Positions 7,420-14,974 of a stretch of DNA of 36,340 nt are shown piece after piece. Origin of the DNA: HXMU1420-2 sp040830545 (GTDB lineage: Bacteria; Pseudomonadota; Alphaproteobacteria; Rhodobacterales; Rhodobacteraceae); contig JBFOMB010000037.1 in the NCBI GenBank assembly GCA_040830545.1, positions 1-36,340 of the forward strand, read 5' to 3'. How positions within the stretch are numbered: the stretch's first letter is position 1; every line of letters starts with the position of its first letter. The notes under the pieces are model-generated. The model did no database searches, was not told the DNA's origin, and saw only the letters and a program-made list of their open reading frames with translations. Made by a program: the position numbers and the translations under genes.

Positions 7420-8586
7420 TCACGCAACCGGTTGCGCACGTTCGACCAGCCGCGCCAGCAGCGAGGCCCCAACCGGTGCAATCTCGTCATTGAAGTCATA
7501 GGCCGGGTGGTGACACATCGGGGTATCGCCCTGCCCCACGAAAAGATACGCGCCGGGCCGGGCCTCCAACATGTAAGCAAAATCCTCGGACCCCATGACA
7601 GGCGGCGTATTTGCATCTACTTTGTCTGCGCCAACAATTTCCTCAGCGACTTTCGCAGCAAATTCAGCCTGCTGCGCATGGTTGATCGTGGCCGGGTAGC
7701 TGCGGTCATAGATCACCTCGGCCTCCAGTTCGTAAGCTGCCGCAACACCCGCTGCCAGTTCACGAATACGTTTTTCACACAGGTCACGTAGTTCCGGGTC
7801 AAAGCTGCGGACGGTCCCGCCCACCTCGGACGTTTGCGGGATGATGTTGAGCGCCGGACCACCGGCCATGATACGTGTGACCGACACCACCAGCGGCTTT
7901 GTGGGTTCGCGGTTGCGTGACACAATGGTCTGGCAGCCATCCGCAAAGGCTGCAGCGGCCGGAATCGGGTCAATCGCGGTGTCAGGCATCGCCGCATGGC
8001 CGCCCTTACCGGTAAAATTCACCCGGAATTCGTCGACCGAGGCCATCATCGGCCCCGGGTTGGTGCCAATCGTGCCGGTTTCGAACTCGGGCGCATTGTG
8101 CAGGCCGTAAACCTGGCTGATGTCGAAGTTGTCCATGATCCCTTCGCGCACCATGACATCCCCGCCACCGCCGCCTTCTTCCGCGGGCTGAAAGATCAAC
8201 GCGACACGCCCTTTGAAATTTCGCGTCTCGGTCAGGTACTTCGCCGCGCCCAGCAGCATCGCAGTATGACCATCATGCCCACAGGCATGCATCTTGCCGG
8301 GTGTTTCCGAGCTATATTCGACACCCGAAATCTCATTCAGCGGCAATGCGTCCATATCCGCGCGCAGACCTATGGTCGGCCCCTCGCCCTGCCCGTTGAT
8401 AATCGCCACGATCCCCGTTTGCGCGATTCCTTCGTGCATTTCGTCGACGCCAATCTCTTTCAGACGTTCCGCCACATAGGCGGCGGTTTTGGGCAGGTCG
8501 AACCCCAGTTCAGGGTTGCGGTGCAGCCACTGACGCCACTCTTTCATCTGCGGTCCGAATTCAGCGATGCGATTGATCACGGGCAT
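7420..8586 (-). CDS. M20D family amidohydrolase (hippurate hydrolase / N-acyl amino acid amidohydrolase type)
   Basis: A 388-residue zinc-type peptidase-family M20D enzyme that cleaves amide bonds of N-acylated amino acids or similar compounds. Visible are RADMDALP (about 75-82), the metal motif ACGHDGH (101-107), PAEEGGGG with the catalytic glutamate (134-141), GLHNAP (161-166), the dimerisation-domain segment GKGGHAAMP and the late GSEDF. The start is the ATG at 8586, preceded by GGAGGGAG; the frame stays open far upstream only because it runs antisense to mazG. First gene of the operon with agmatinase and GNAT, divergent from mazG with 63 bp between start codons. The substrate is unknown; an acylated amine or amino acid is likely. 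Confidence 0.92.
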   Translation of the reverse strand: MPVINRIAEFGPQMKEWRQWLHRNPELGFDLPKTAAYVAERLKEIGVDEMHEGIAQTGIVAIINGQGEGPTIGLRADMDALPLNEISGVEYSSETPGKMHACGHDGHTAMLLGAAKYLTETRNFKGRVALIFQPAEEGGGGGDVMVREGIMDNFDISQVYGLHNAPEFETGTIGTNPGPMMASVDEFRVNFTGKGGHAAMPDTAIDPIPAAAAFADGCQTIVSRNREPTKPLVVSVTRIMAGGPALNIIPQTSEVGGTVRSFDPELRDLCEKRIRELAAGVAAAYELEAEVIYDRSYPATINHAQQAEFAAKVAEEIVGADKVDANTPPVMGSEDFAYMLEARPGAYLFVGQGDTPMCHHPAYDFNDEIAPVGASLLARLVERAQPVA

Positions 8587-8649
8587 GGTCTGGACTCCCT
8601 CCAAGTCTTGGGTTTGGGTGCATCTGACACCGAACCGGAGGGAGCTGCA
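8587..8649. promoter_or_regulatory. 63-bp divergent start region between the M20D operon and mazG
   Basis: Both flanking genes start at the edges of this short gap. Each has a strong purine-rich ribosome site (8595-8602 for the minus gene, 8637-8644 for mazG). Both promoters must lie within these 63 bp or extend into the coding regions; I cannot assign -35/-10 boxes with confidence. Confidence 0.4.
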
Positions 8650-9483
8650 ATGGCCGAAGACCCGCTGATCACAGACTCTGACGCCGGGATCGAACGGCTC
8701 TTGGAAATCATGCACCGGTTGCGCGACCCGGATACGGGCTGCCCGTGGGACATCGAGCAGGATTTCGCCACCATCGCGCCCTACACCATCGAAGAGGCCT
8801 ATGAGGTCGCGGATGCCATCGAGCGCCAGTCCTGGGGCGAGATGGAAGGCGAGTTGGGCGACCTGCTGCTGCAAACGGTCTATCATACGCAGATGGGCGA
8901 AGAGGCAGGGCATTTCACCTTTCAATCCGTGGTGCGCAACATCAGCGACAAGATGGTCGCGCGCCATCCGCATGTTTTCGGGAACGAAAGCCGGGACAAA
9001 TCCGCTGAACAGCAGACCCGCGATTGGGAGGCGATCAAGGCCGCCGAACGCGCGGGGAAAGAGCAAAAAGGCGCGTTGGACGGGGTGGCGGCCAACCTGC
9101 CCGCGCTGTTGCGCGCCTACAAACTGCAGAAACGCGCCGCACGGGTGGGGTTCGATTGGGGTGATACGCGTGACGTGCTGGCCAAGATTGCGGAAGAGGC
9201 CGAGGAGCTGACCGAGGCGCGCGATACGCTGACCCAGGACGAGATCGAGGAAGAAATGGGCGATCTGCTGTTCGTGCTGGCCAACCTCGCACGACATCTG
9301 GATGTGGAACCCGAGGCTGCCCTGCGCCGCACAAATGCCAAGTTCATACGCCGGTTCACCGCCGTTGAAGCGCGGCTGGCTGGGAATGGAAAACGCCCGC
9401 AGGACAGCACCTTGGAGGAAATGGACGCGCTATGGGACGAGGTAAAGGCCGAGGAAAAGCGCGCGAAAGCAGCGGGGCGGTGA
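8650..9483 (+). CDS. mazG: Nucleoside triphosphate pyrophosphohydrolase MazG
   Basis: Hydrolyses nucleoside triphosphates to monophosphates and pyrophosphate, a cytosolic house-cleaning role. At 277 residues it carries two tandem MazG domains. The first has the CPWD motif (about 33-36), EEAYEV and ELGDLLLQ; the second has AEEAEELTEA and EEEMGDLLFVLANLAR, i.e. the EExxE...ExxD metal-binding pattern twice. The start is the ATG at 8650 behind GGAGGGAG; the longer open frame upstream runs antisense to the M20D gene. It is followed by a palindromic repeat cluster and no further plus-strand gene until 10577. Confidence 0.96.
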   Translation: MAEDPLITDSDAGIERLLEIMHRLRDPDTGCPWDIEQDFATIAPYTIEEAYEVADAIERQSWGEMEGELGDLLLQTVYHTQMGEEAGHFTFQSVVRNISDKMVARHPHVFGNESRDKSAEQQTRDWEAIKAAERAGKEQKGALDGVAANLPALLRAYKLQKRAARVGFDWGDTRDVLAKIAEEAEELTEARDTLTQDEIEEEMGDLLFVLANLARHLDVEPEAALRRTNAKFIRRFTAVEARLAGNGKRPQDSTLEEMDALWDEVKAEEKRAKAAGR

Positions 9484-9511
9484 AACGCACCTTCGCCTCA
9501 CGCGCGCCGTA

Positions 9512-9570
9512 GCCCCGGACCTGATCCGGGGCCTCCTCCCGCCGGGTCAGAGGCCCCGGCGCGTCGGCCG
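9512..9570. repeat. Palindromic intergenic repeat cluster (REP-like) after mazG
   Basis: Several overlapping GC-rich palindromes lie between the convergent ends of mazG and the sulfotransferase-like gene. A perfect 8-bp stem GCCCCGGA/TCCGGGGC (9512-9519 with 9525-9532, loop CCTGA) overlaps a second pairing, GGGGCCT (9528-9534) with AGGCCCC (9551-9557), and more CCGG repeats follow. No T-tract. The CCCCGGA...TCCGGGG core is of a kind that recurs between genes in alphaproteobacterial genomes, from general knowledge. It may act as a bidirectional terminator or 3' mRNA stabiliser. Confidence 0.6.
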
Positions 9571-9590
9571 GGACTGCGTCGCGACTGAAT

Positions 9591-10472
9591 TCAGCGTAGC
9601 AGGTTTACACCCTTCATGGCCGCGATGCTCTCTAAGTCGCGTTCATACCGTTCAGCCAATGCCGTCGCCTGCGACTCGGTAAACCGGGCGAAGCTACAGT
9701 CCGTCTGATCCTCCGCATAGTCAGAAACAACAGCTGAAACATCAGCATCCGATAGGTCGGCACCTTCTCGGAACCGGCGCTGTATCTCGGTCAAGGCGGC
9801 GTCTGTAGCGCTCAGGTTCACACGCCTTTGTGGCTCGCACAGTTCGACATCAGCGAGGTCCGGCACCAGCCTTTGCAACAGCGAGCGGCTCTCTTTCCGT
9901 GCGCCAATCTCAACCACCGTCATAAGGTCCGGTTCCAACCCGGCAAACAAATCCCGCACCGCGTCCAACCAACCGCGTGGAGCAGCGACCATGTCGGGCG
10001 CGAGCGCTGCAAATGGCCGAACCTGATTATCCTGCGCGCGCAACCGGTAGCAGGACTGTAGAAAGGACGCATAGGGGCGCACAACCATCACGACATGAGT
10101 TGGAGCCTGTCCCAAGGCCGCGCGCATCGCGCTCGCCCGACGCCGCGCAATGGGAAAAAAACGCCCTCTAAGACAGGGATAAATGCGTCCGCTGAGGTTC
10201 TCTTCGGACAGAATGAGCGAACGTTCTGGATCGGGGCTGATCGCATTCAACCTGTGCGAAACACGTTGCACGATGATCTCACGGCGTTTTGGCCCATCGC
10301 CTCCTTCGGGCAAGTGGAACTGGGGTTGGCCTCCCGGTGCGCCGTCTCGCCCGGGATAGAAAAGGTCATATCCTCTCGCATTCAGCACCGCCCGGTTTTC
10401 TGCAAGACACAGTTGGAACGAACTGCTGCCGGTGCGATGCCCGCCTGCGTGGATGTAGATGTGCTTTGCCAT
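9591..10472 (-). CDS. Sulfotransferase-like protein
   Basis: A 293-residue protein resembling the P-loop sulfotransferases that use 3'-phosphoadenylyl sulfate. The N-terminal strand-loop HAGGHRTGSSSFQ (about 8-20) matches the 5'-phosphosulfate-binding loop, in which Lys/Arg-Thr-Gly-Thr/Ser-Ser/Thr is conserved. A second candidate, VVRPYASFLQSCY, resembles the 3'-phosphate-binding Arg...Ser segment. The SLILSEENL strand is also typical of bacterial members. There is no signal peptide, so it is probably cytosolic. It stands alone, convergent with mazG and divergent from the nucleoside hydrolase gene, with no glycan or polysaccharide genes nearby. The acceptor is unknown; such genes are often accessory. 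Confidence 0.7.
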   Translation of the reverse strand: MAKHIYIHAGGHRTGSSSFQLCLAENRAVLNARGYDLFYPGRDGAPGGQPQFHLPEGGDGPKRREIIVQRVSHRLNAISPDPERSLILSEENLSGRIYPCLRGRFFPIARRRASAMRAALGQAPTHVVMVVRPYASFLQSCYRLRAQDNQVRPFAALAPDMVAAPRGWLDAVRDLFAGLEPDLMTVVEIGARKESRSLLQRLVPDLADVELCEPQRRVNLSATDAALTEIQRRFREGADLSDADVSAVVSDYAEDQTDCSFARFTESQATALAERYERDLESIAAMKGVNLLR

Positions 10473-10576
10473 GCCACCGTGGTGAGGGCAGACAATGCGC
10501 CACCCTTCACTCTTTTCTTTCGCAGGACTATGACAAAACCTACATCATCAATTCAAGCTTGGTCGAAGGATGAGAA

Positions 10577-11518
10577 ATGGCACCGCGCAAAATTATCATT
10601 GATACAGACCCAGGGCAGGATGATGCGGTGGCGATCCTGACCGCATTCGGCAGCCAGGACGAGCTCGACATCCTGGGCATAACCGCAGTGGCGGGCAATG
10701 TGCCGCTGGAACTGACGGCAAAAAACGCACGGATTGTCTGCGAACTGGCCGGACGGACGGATGTGCCCGTCTATGCCGGGTGTGACCGGCCCATGCGGCA
10801 CAAATTGGTAACTGCAGAACACGTACATGGAAAAACCGGGTTGGACGGGCCTGACCTGCCGGATCCGACCATGCCGCTGGCAGACGGACACGCGGTAGAT
10901 TTCATCATCGACACCTTGCGCTCTGAACCTGCTGGAACCGTTACTTTGTGCCCGCTTGGACCGCTCACGAACATCGCGACGGCGTTTGAAAAGGCTCCGG
11001 ATATTGTGGAGCGCGTACAGGAAATCGTGCTGATGGGTGGCGCCTATTTTGAAGTGGGCAACATCACTCCTGCGGCGGAATTCAACATTTACGTCGATCC
11101 AGAAGCTGCTGAAATCGTGATGAAATCAAGCTGTCCGACAGTGATCTTACCGCTTGATGTCACGCACAAGGCCCTGGTGACGAAACCCCGCAACGATGCC
11201 TTCCGTGCGCTCGACACCCCTGTTGGTGTCGCCGTTGCACAGATGACCGACTTCTTCGAACGGTTTGACAAGGAAAAGTACGGCTCGGCAGGGGCACCGC
11301 TGCACGATCCATGTGTGACCGCCTATCTCGTCCAACCTGACCTGTTCACGGGCCGCCATATCAACGTTGAGATTGAAACGTCTTCCCCGCTCACTCGCGG
11401 CATGACCGTTGCCGATTGGTGGGGTGTCACCGACCGCGCGCCCAATGCGTTTTTTGTTGGCGATCTGGATGCAGACGGGTTTTTTGCCCTTTTGACTGAA
11501 CGGCTGGGCCGGTTGTGA
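10577..11518 (+). CDS. Inosine/uridine-preferring nucleoside hydrolase family protein
   Basis: A 313-residue calcium-dependent N-ribohydrolase that should split nucleosides into base and ribose. The hallmark IDTDPGQDDAVAI occupies about residues 7-19. The central LMGGAYFEVGNITPAAEFN segment with the Asn-containing ribose-binding region is present, and HDPCVTAYL supplies the C-terminal metal ligand. Length fits the family. It opens a plus-strand operon: the next gene (GrpB-like) begins on a GTG overlapping its stop by 4 nt, and a GNAT follows with an ATGA overlap. The preferred nucleoside cannot be read from the sequence. Confidence 0.93.
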   Translation: MAPRKIIIDTDPGQDDAVAILTAFGSQDELDILGITAVAGNVPLELTAKNARIVCELAGRTDVPVYAGCDRPMRHKLVTAEHVHGKTGLDGPDLPDPTMPLADGHAVDFIIDTLRSEPAGTVTLCPLGPLTNIATAFEKAPDIVERVQEIVLMGGAYFEVGNITPAAEFNIYVDPEAAEIVMKSSCPTVILPLDVTHKALVTKPRNDAFRALDTPVGVAVAQMTDFFERFDKEKYGSAGAPLHDPCVTAYLVQPDLFTGRHINVEIETSSPLTRGMTVADWWGVTDRAPNAFFVGDLDADGFFALLTERLGRL

Positions 11519-12027
11519 GTGTCCTCTCACCTTACGACCCCACGTGGCCGGACACGGCGCAGGCCGAAATCCGCCGGTGGAAAAACGCCAATCTGGCTGG
11601 CTTGATTGCAATCCATCACATTGGCTCAACCTCGGTCCCTGGATTGCCGGCCAAACCTATCATCGACCTGCTGCCGGTTTTTGACAGCATGGAAAGCTGC
11701 GAGTCGGCACGCAACCCGTTGGAAACGTTGGGATATGAGTGGATGGGAGAGTTCGGATTGCCTGAACGTCGTTATGTCCGACTGAGCGACCCGGAGACAG
11801 GCAAGCGACGGATACAGGCGCATTGCTATACGGTCGGATCGGAGGAGATCACCCGCCACTTGGCCTTTCGCGACGCTTTGCGATCCAACCCAACCCTGCG
11901 CGCAGGATACACCAGCGTCAAATCGCGATGTGCTGCGCTGCATCCCGGTGATCATGCAGCTTACGGAGATTGCAAATCTGACTGGATCGCCAAAGTCGAA
12001 GCAAAAGCACTGGAACGTCTGACATGA
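11515..12027 (+). CDS. GrpB/UPF0157 family nucleotidyltransferase-like protein
   Basis: A 170-residue protein of the GrpB family, which has a nucleotidyltransferase-like fold and no settled biochemical role. The signature HHIGSTSVPGLPAKPIIDLLPVF is present in two halves: HIGSTSVPG, and AKPIIDL with the conserved Asp. The N-terminal YDPTWP is also typical. A GTG start overlaps the nucleoside hydrolase stop (GTGA), and its own stop overlaps the following GNAT start (ATGA), so the three are translationally coupled. The coupling suggests a shared nucleotide-related or salvage role but does not prove it. Confidence 0.88.
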   Translation: MSVLSPYDPTWPDTAQAEIRRWKNANLAGLIAIHHIGSTSVPGLPAKPIIDLLPVFDSMESCESARNPLETLGYEWMGEFGLPERRYVRLSDPETGKRRIQAHCYTVGSEEITRHLAFRDALRSNPTLRAGYTSVKSRCAALHPGDHAAYGDCKSDWIAKVEAKALERLT

Positions 12028-12473
12028 GCGCCGCGCTGCATCTGGCCAAACCAGAACATCTGGACCAGATCGTGACGCTGGTTGCTGCCTTTCACGAAGA
12101 AGAAGGCATCGCGCAGGAAGATGACAGCCGCCGCGCTGCTTTGACGCCGCTGCTCGAAGGGTCCCCCTACGGTGCGATCTACATCATCGGACCAACCCGC
12201 GCGCCGATAGGCTATGTGATCGTCACATTTGGCTGGTCCGTGGAGTTTGGCGGCATGGACGGGTTTGTCGACGAAATCTATGTTCGTCCCCGCGTCCGAG
12301 GCCGGGGCATAGCATCCGAGGTTTTGCTGGAACTGCCCAAAGCTCTGGCCGGGGCTGGTCTGACCGCACTGCATCTGGAGGTGGACCGCGAAAACGAAAC
12401 CGCACAACGGCTCTACACCCGCACCGGGTTCCGCCCACGCGACCGCTACATGCTGATGACGCGAAAGCTCTAG
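12024..12473 (+). CDS. GNAT family N-acetyltransferase
   Basis: A 149-residue GNAT protein. The acetyl-CoA pyrophosphate-binding turn appears as RVRGRGIASEVL (about residue 95 on), preceded by the VDEIYVRP strand, and the family's C-terminal pattern NETAQRLYTRTGF follows. It is the third gene of the operon behind the nucleoside hydrolase and GrpB-like genes, with a 4-nt overlap. selO begins 32 bp downstream on the same strand and may be part of the same transcript. The substrate is unknown. Confidence 0.9.
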   Translation: MSAALHLAKPEHLDQIVTLVAAFHEEEGIAQEDDSRRAALTPLLEGSPYGAIYIIGPTRAPIGYVIVTFGWSVEFGGMDGFVDEIYVRPRVRGRGIASEVLLELPKALAGAGLTALHLEVDRENETAQRLYTRTGFRPRDRYMLMTRKL

Positions 12474-12505
12474 GAACAACGGCACAGTACCCTACATTGA
12501 CCGGC

Positions 12506-13924
12506 ATGACCCTGCACATCCCCTTCGACAACAGCTTCGCCGCCCTGCCCGATGCATTTTATGCGCGACAGGCCCCTGTTCCGGTCGCGGCCCCCCGGCT
12601 CTTGGCCTTCAACGCCGATCTCGCCCGTCTGCTGGGGATTGAACCCGGCGACGTGGAAGAATTGACCAGGGTGTTTGCTGGGAACACGGTGCCACAGGGG
12701 GCAGAGCCGCTGGCGCAGCTCTATTCCGGGCACCAATTCGGCACCTACAACCCGCAGCTTGGTGACGGGCGCGCCGTCCTGTTGGGCGAAACCGTCGGCG
12801 CCGACGGCATTCGCCGCGACATCCAACTCAAAGGCAGCGGGCGCACACCCTATTCCCGCATGGGTGACGGGCGCGCCTGGCTGGGTCCGGTGCTGCGGGA
12901 ATATGTGATCAGCGAGGCCATGCACGCGCTCGGCATCCCGACCACCCGTGCACTGGCCGCCGTAGAAACCGGTGAACCCGTGATCCGCGAAGCGCCCCTG
13001 CCCGGCGCGGTCCTGACCCGTGTCGCGCGAAGTCATCTGCGCGTAGGCAACTTTCAGATTTTCGCCGCACGTGGCCAGACCGAAGACCTGAAGCGCCTGA
13101 CGGCCTACGCTATCGATCGCCACTACCCGGATGCCGACGGTCCCATGGGCCTGCTGCGCGGGGTCCGTGATGCGCAGGCGCAACTGATCGCGAAGTGGCT
13201 GAGCGTTGGTTTCATCCACGGTGTGATGAATACGGACAATTGCTCTATCGCAGGAGAAACCATCGACTATGGCCCCTGTGCCTTCCTCGACACCTACCAC
13301 CCGGGCCGTGTCTACAGCTCCATCGACCAGATGGGCCGCTATGCTTATGGCCGTCAGCCCGAGATCGTTGTGTGGAACATCGCGCAACTGGCTACCGCCC
13401 TGATCCAGCAAATGCCCGACAAAGAGGCTGCCGTCGAAGAGGCCACCGAAATCGTGCACGCCATGCCCGACCTGATCCAGGACGCCTGGAAGACTATGTT
13501 CCGGGCCAAGATCGGCCTCAGCACCGCCCGCGAAGGCGACGAGGAACTGATCGGCACGCTGCTGGTCCGCATGGCCGAAGGGCAGGCAGATTTCACCAAC
13601 ACCTTCCGCGCGCTTTCCGGCAAAACCGCCCGTGATCAATTCACCGATCCCACGGCCTTTGACTCCTGGCAAACCGATTGGCGGGCCCGCCTCACCCACG
13701 AGGCCGACCCAATCACGACCATGCGCCAAACCAATCCAATCTATATCCCGCGCAATCATCGCATCGAACAAATGATCCAGGCCGCAACCCAAGGCGACCT
13801 GTCCAAATTCGAACGCCTCAACACCGTTCTGGCACGTCCCTACACTGAACAAGCAGACGCGGCGGACCTGACGCGCGCGCCCCTTCCCGAAGAAGTCGTG
13901 CCCGCCACGTTCTGTGGCACCTGA
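12506..13924 (+). CDS. selO: Protein adenylyltransferase SelO (YdiU family)
   Basis: A pseudokinase-fold enzyme that transfers AMP from ATP to serine, threonine or tyrosine of target proteins, linked to oxidative stress in E. coli. At 472 residues it is full length. The N-terminal family block LYSGHQFGTYNPQLGDGRA is intact, as is the nucleotide-binding core LKGSGRTPYSRMGDGRAWLG with REYVISEAMHALG, and HGVMNTDN with DYGP supplies the active-site Asn/Asp residues. It ends in CGT, so the third-last residue is Cys, the position of the conserved C-terminal Cys in E. coli and of selenocysteine in animal SELENOO. I chose the ATG at 12506 over the in-frame TTG at 12497. Confidence 0.95.
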   Translation: MTLHIPFDNSFAALPDAFYARQAPVPVAAPRLLAFNADLARLLGIEPGDVEELTRVFAGNTVPQGAEPLAQLYSGHQFGTYNPQLGDGRAVLLGETVGADGIRRDIQLKGSGRTPYSRMGDGRAWLGPVLREYVISEAMHALGIPTTRALAAVETGEPVIREAPLPGAVLTRVARSHLRVGNFQIFAARGQTEDLKRLTAYAIDRHYPDADGPMGLLRGVRDAQAQLIAKWLSVGFIHGVMNTDNCSIAGETIDYGPCAFLDTYHPGRVYSSIDQMGRYAYGRQPEIVVWNIAQLATALIQQMPDKEAAVEEATEIVHAMPDLIQDAWKTMFRAKIGLSTAREGDEELIGTLLVRMAEGQADFTNTFRALSGKTARDQFTDPTAFDSWQTDWRARLTHEADPITTMRQTNPIYIPRNHRIEQMIQAATQGDLSKFERLNTVLARPYTEQADAADLTRAPLPEEVVPATFCGT

Positions 13925-13925
13925 T

Positions 13926-13984
13926 CTTCATCTTTGCGAAAATACTCCGGGGGAGCCGCGCAAGCGGCGGGGGCAGCGCCCCCA
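13926..13984. terminator. Recurrent 3' intergenic element with two GC hairpins after selO
   Basis: Directly after the selO stop comes a short AT-containing lead (13926-13947) and then two perfect hairpins. The first is GCCGC/GCGGC with a GCAA tetraloop (13955-13968), the second GGGGGC/GCCCCC with a 3-nt loop (13969-13983). There is no T-tract on the plus strand. The same arrangement, a CTTTGCGAAAATACTCCGGGGG-type lead plus GC hairpins, is familiar from many gene ends in Rhodobacterales (general knowledge). It sits between convergent selO and the EamA gene, so it may terminate both. Confidence 0.6.
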
Positions 13985-13992
13985 TAAAACCA

Positions 13993-14868
13993 TCAGCGCC
14001 CGTTGATCAGGAATATCCCCGCCGCAACCAGTGCCAGCGCGCCCCATATCTGCACGCCGGTTTCTTCACCCAGGATAAGCCAACCAAACAGCACCGCAAA
14101 CACCGGCGACAAAAACGCGAAACTCGCCACCCCGTTCGCTTTGTAAACCTTCATCAGGTAGAACCAGCTGAGGAAGCCGAGACTGGCCACACAGATCATC
14201 TGAAACGCCAACGCGGCATAATGGATCGTCTCGGGCTCCCGGATCATATCCCCGAAAAGCGGAGCCAGCGCCAACAAGATGACTGCCGAAGGCACCAATT
14301 GAAACAGCATCTGCGTTTCCGCCTGAACACGGGCCAAGGGTGTCAACCGCACCAATAATGCAATTGCTGCCCAGCCCAGCGACCCTGCCAGCGCGATCAA
14401 ATCCCCAAACAGATTTCCCTGCCCATCGCCGCGGTCCACCAAAGCCCAGACCACACCTGACATGCCACAAACCAGGCCCAGCATGCGCACCCCGGTCAAA
14501 CGCTCTCCGGGCAGCACAAAATGTGCCGCAATCGAAAGCCAGATCGGCATCGTGTAAAACATGATGGAGGCACGCGCGACCGTGGTCACATCCAGTGCGA
14601 TGAACAGACATACAAATTCGTAGGCAAACAGCGTCCCGGAAATCGTCCCCCAGAACATGACCCCTGGTTGATTGTCGAATCGCAATCCCCGCAACCGCAT
14701 CCACAACAGGATGACAAAGGTTGCCCCGACCGAACGAATCCCCGCCTGAAACACCGGATCAAACCCGCCGCCCGTGACCTTGATCACCACCTGATTGAAT
14801 GCCAGCAGGGCAGAAAATCCCACCAGGGCCAGGGCGCCCAGTCCATCCACGTCACGTCTGTTGTCCAT
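13993..14868 (-). CDS. EamA/DMT family membrane transporter
   Basis: A 291-residue drug/metabolite-transporter-type permease with about ten hydrophobic helices in two EamA repeats. The N-terminal repeat begins LGALALVGFSALLAFNQVVIKV; the second begins near FGDLIALAGSLGWAAIALLV and ends with LSPVFAVLFGWLILGEE, the usual closing helix pair of the family. I chose the ATG at 14868 (MDNRRD); an in-frame TTG at 14904 would add 12 residues. Divergent from the Fur-family gene across about 105 bp. Substrate and direction of transport are unknown. Confidence 0.9.
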   Translation of the reverse strand: MDNRRDVDGLGALALVGFSALLAFNQVVIKVTGGGFDPVFQAGIRSVGATFVILLWMRLRGLRFDNQPGVMFWGTISGTLFAYEFVCLFIALDVTTVARASIMFYTMPIWLSIAAHFVLPGERLTGVRMLGLVCGMSGVVWALVDRGDGQGNLFGDLIALAGSLGWAAIALLVRLTPLARVQAETQMLFQLVPSAVILLALAPLFGDMIREPETIHYAALAFQMICVASLGFLSWFYLMKVYKANGVASFAFLSPVFAVLFGWLILGEETGVQIWGALALVAAGIFLINGR

Positions 14869-14927
14869 GCGCGCATGTGGAGAGCGAATTGCAGGCAGTG
14901 TCAACCGCGGAAAGGACTTGGCAGAAC

Positions 14928-14957
14928 GGTGGGGTTTTCGCTACACCGCGCCCCACC
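14928..14957 (+). promoter_or_regulatory. Hairpin in the fur leader
   Basis: A perfect 7-bp stem GGTGGGG (14928-14934) / CCCCACC (14951-14957) with a 16-nt loop ends 17 nt before the fur start codon. It could affect translation or be part of an operator in the divergent EamA-fur region. No match to a named riboswitch is apparent. Confidence 0.35.
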
Positions 14958-14974
14958 ACGACTGGCGAGCGCTC

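Noticed and set aside
8595..8644. Perfect inverted repeat CTCCCTCC...GGAGGGAG between the M20D gene and mazG as an operator
   Set aside because: Each arm is simply the ribosome-binding site of one of the two divergent genes, which explains the symmetry.
7420..9297. M20D gene extended to 625 codons across mazG
   Set aside because: The extension is antisense to mazG, lacks M20 similarity, and the ATG at 8586 has a strong ribosome site and the canonical N-terminus.
12470..13852. Long open frame (460 codons) on the minus strand opposite selO
   Set aside because: It mirrors selO codon by codon and shows no family motif; long antisense frames are expected in high-GC DNA. Similar shadows opposite the dehydrogenases, agmatinase, arsM and citrate synthase were dropped for the same reason.
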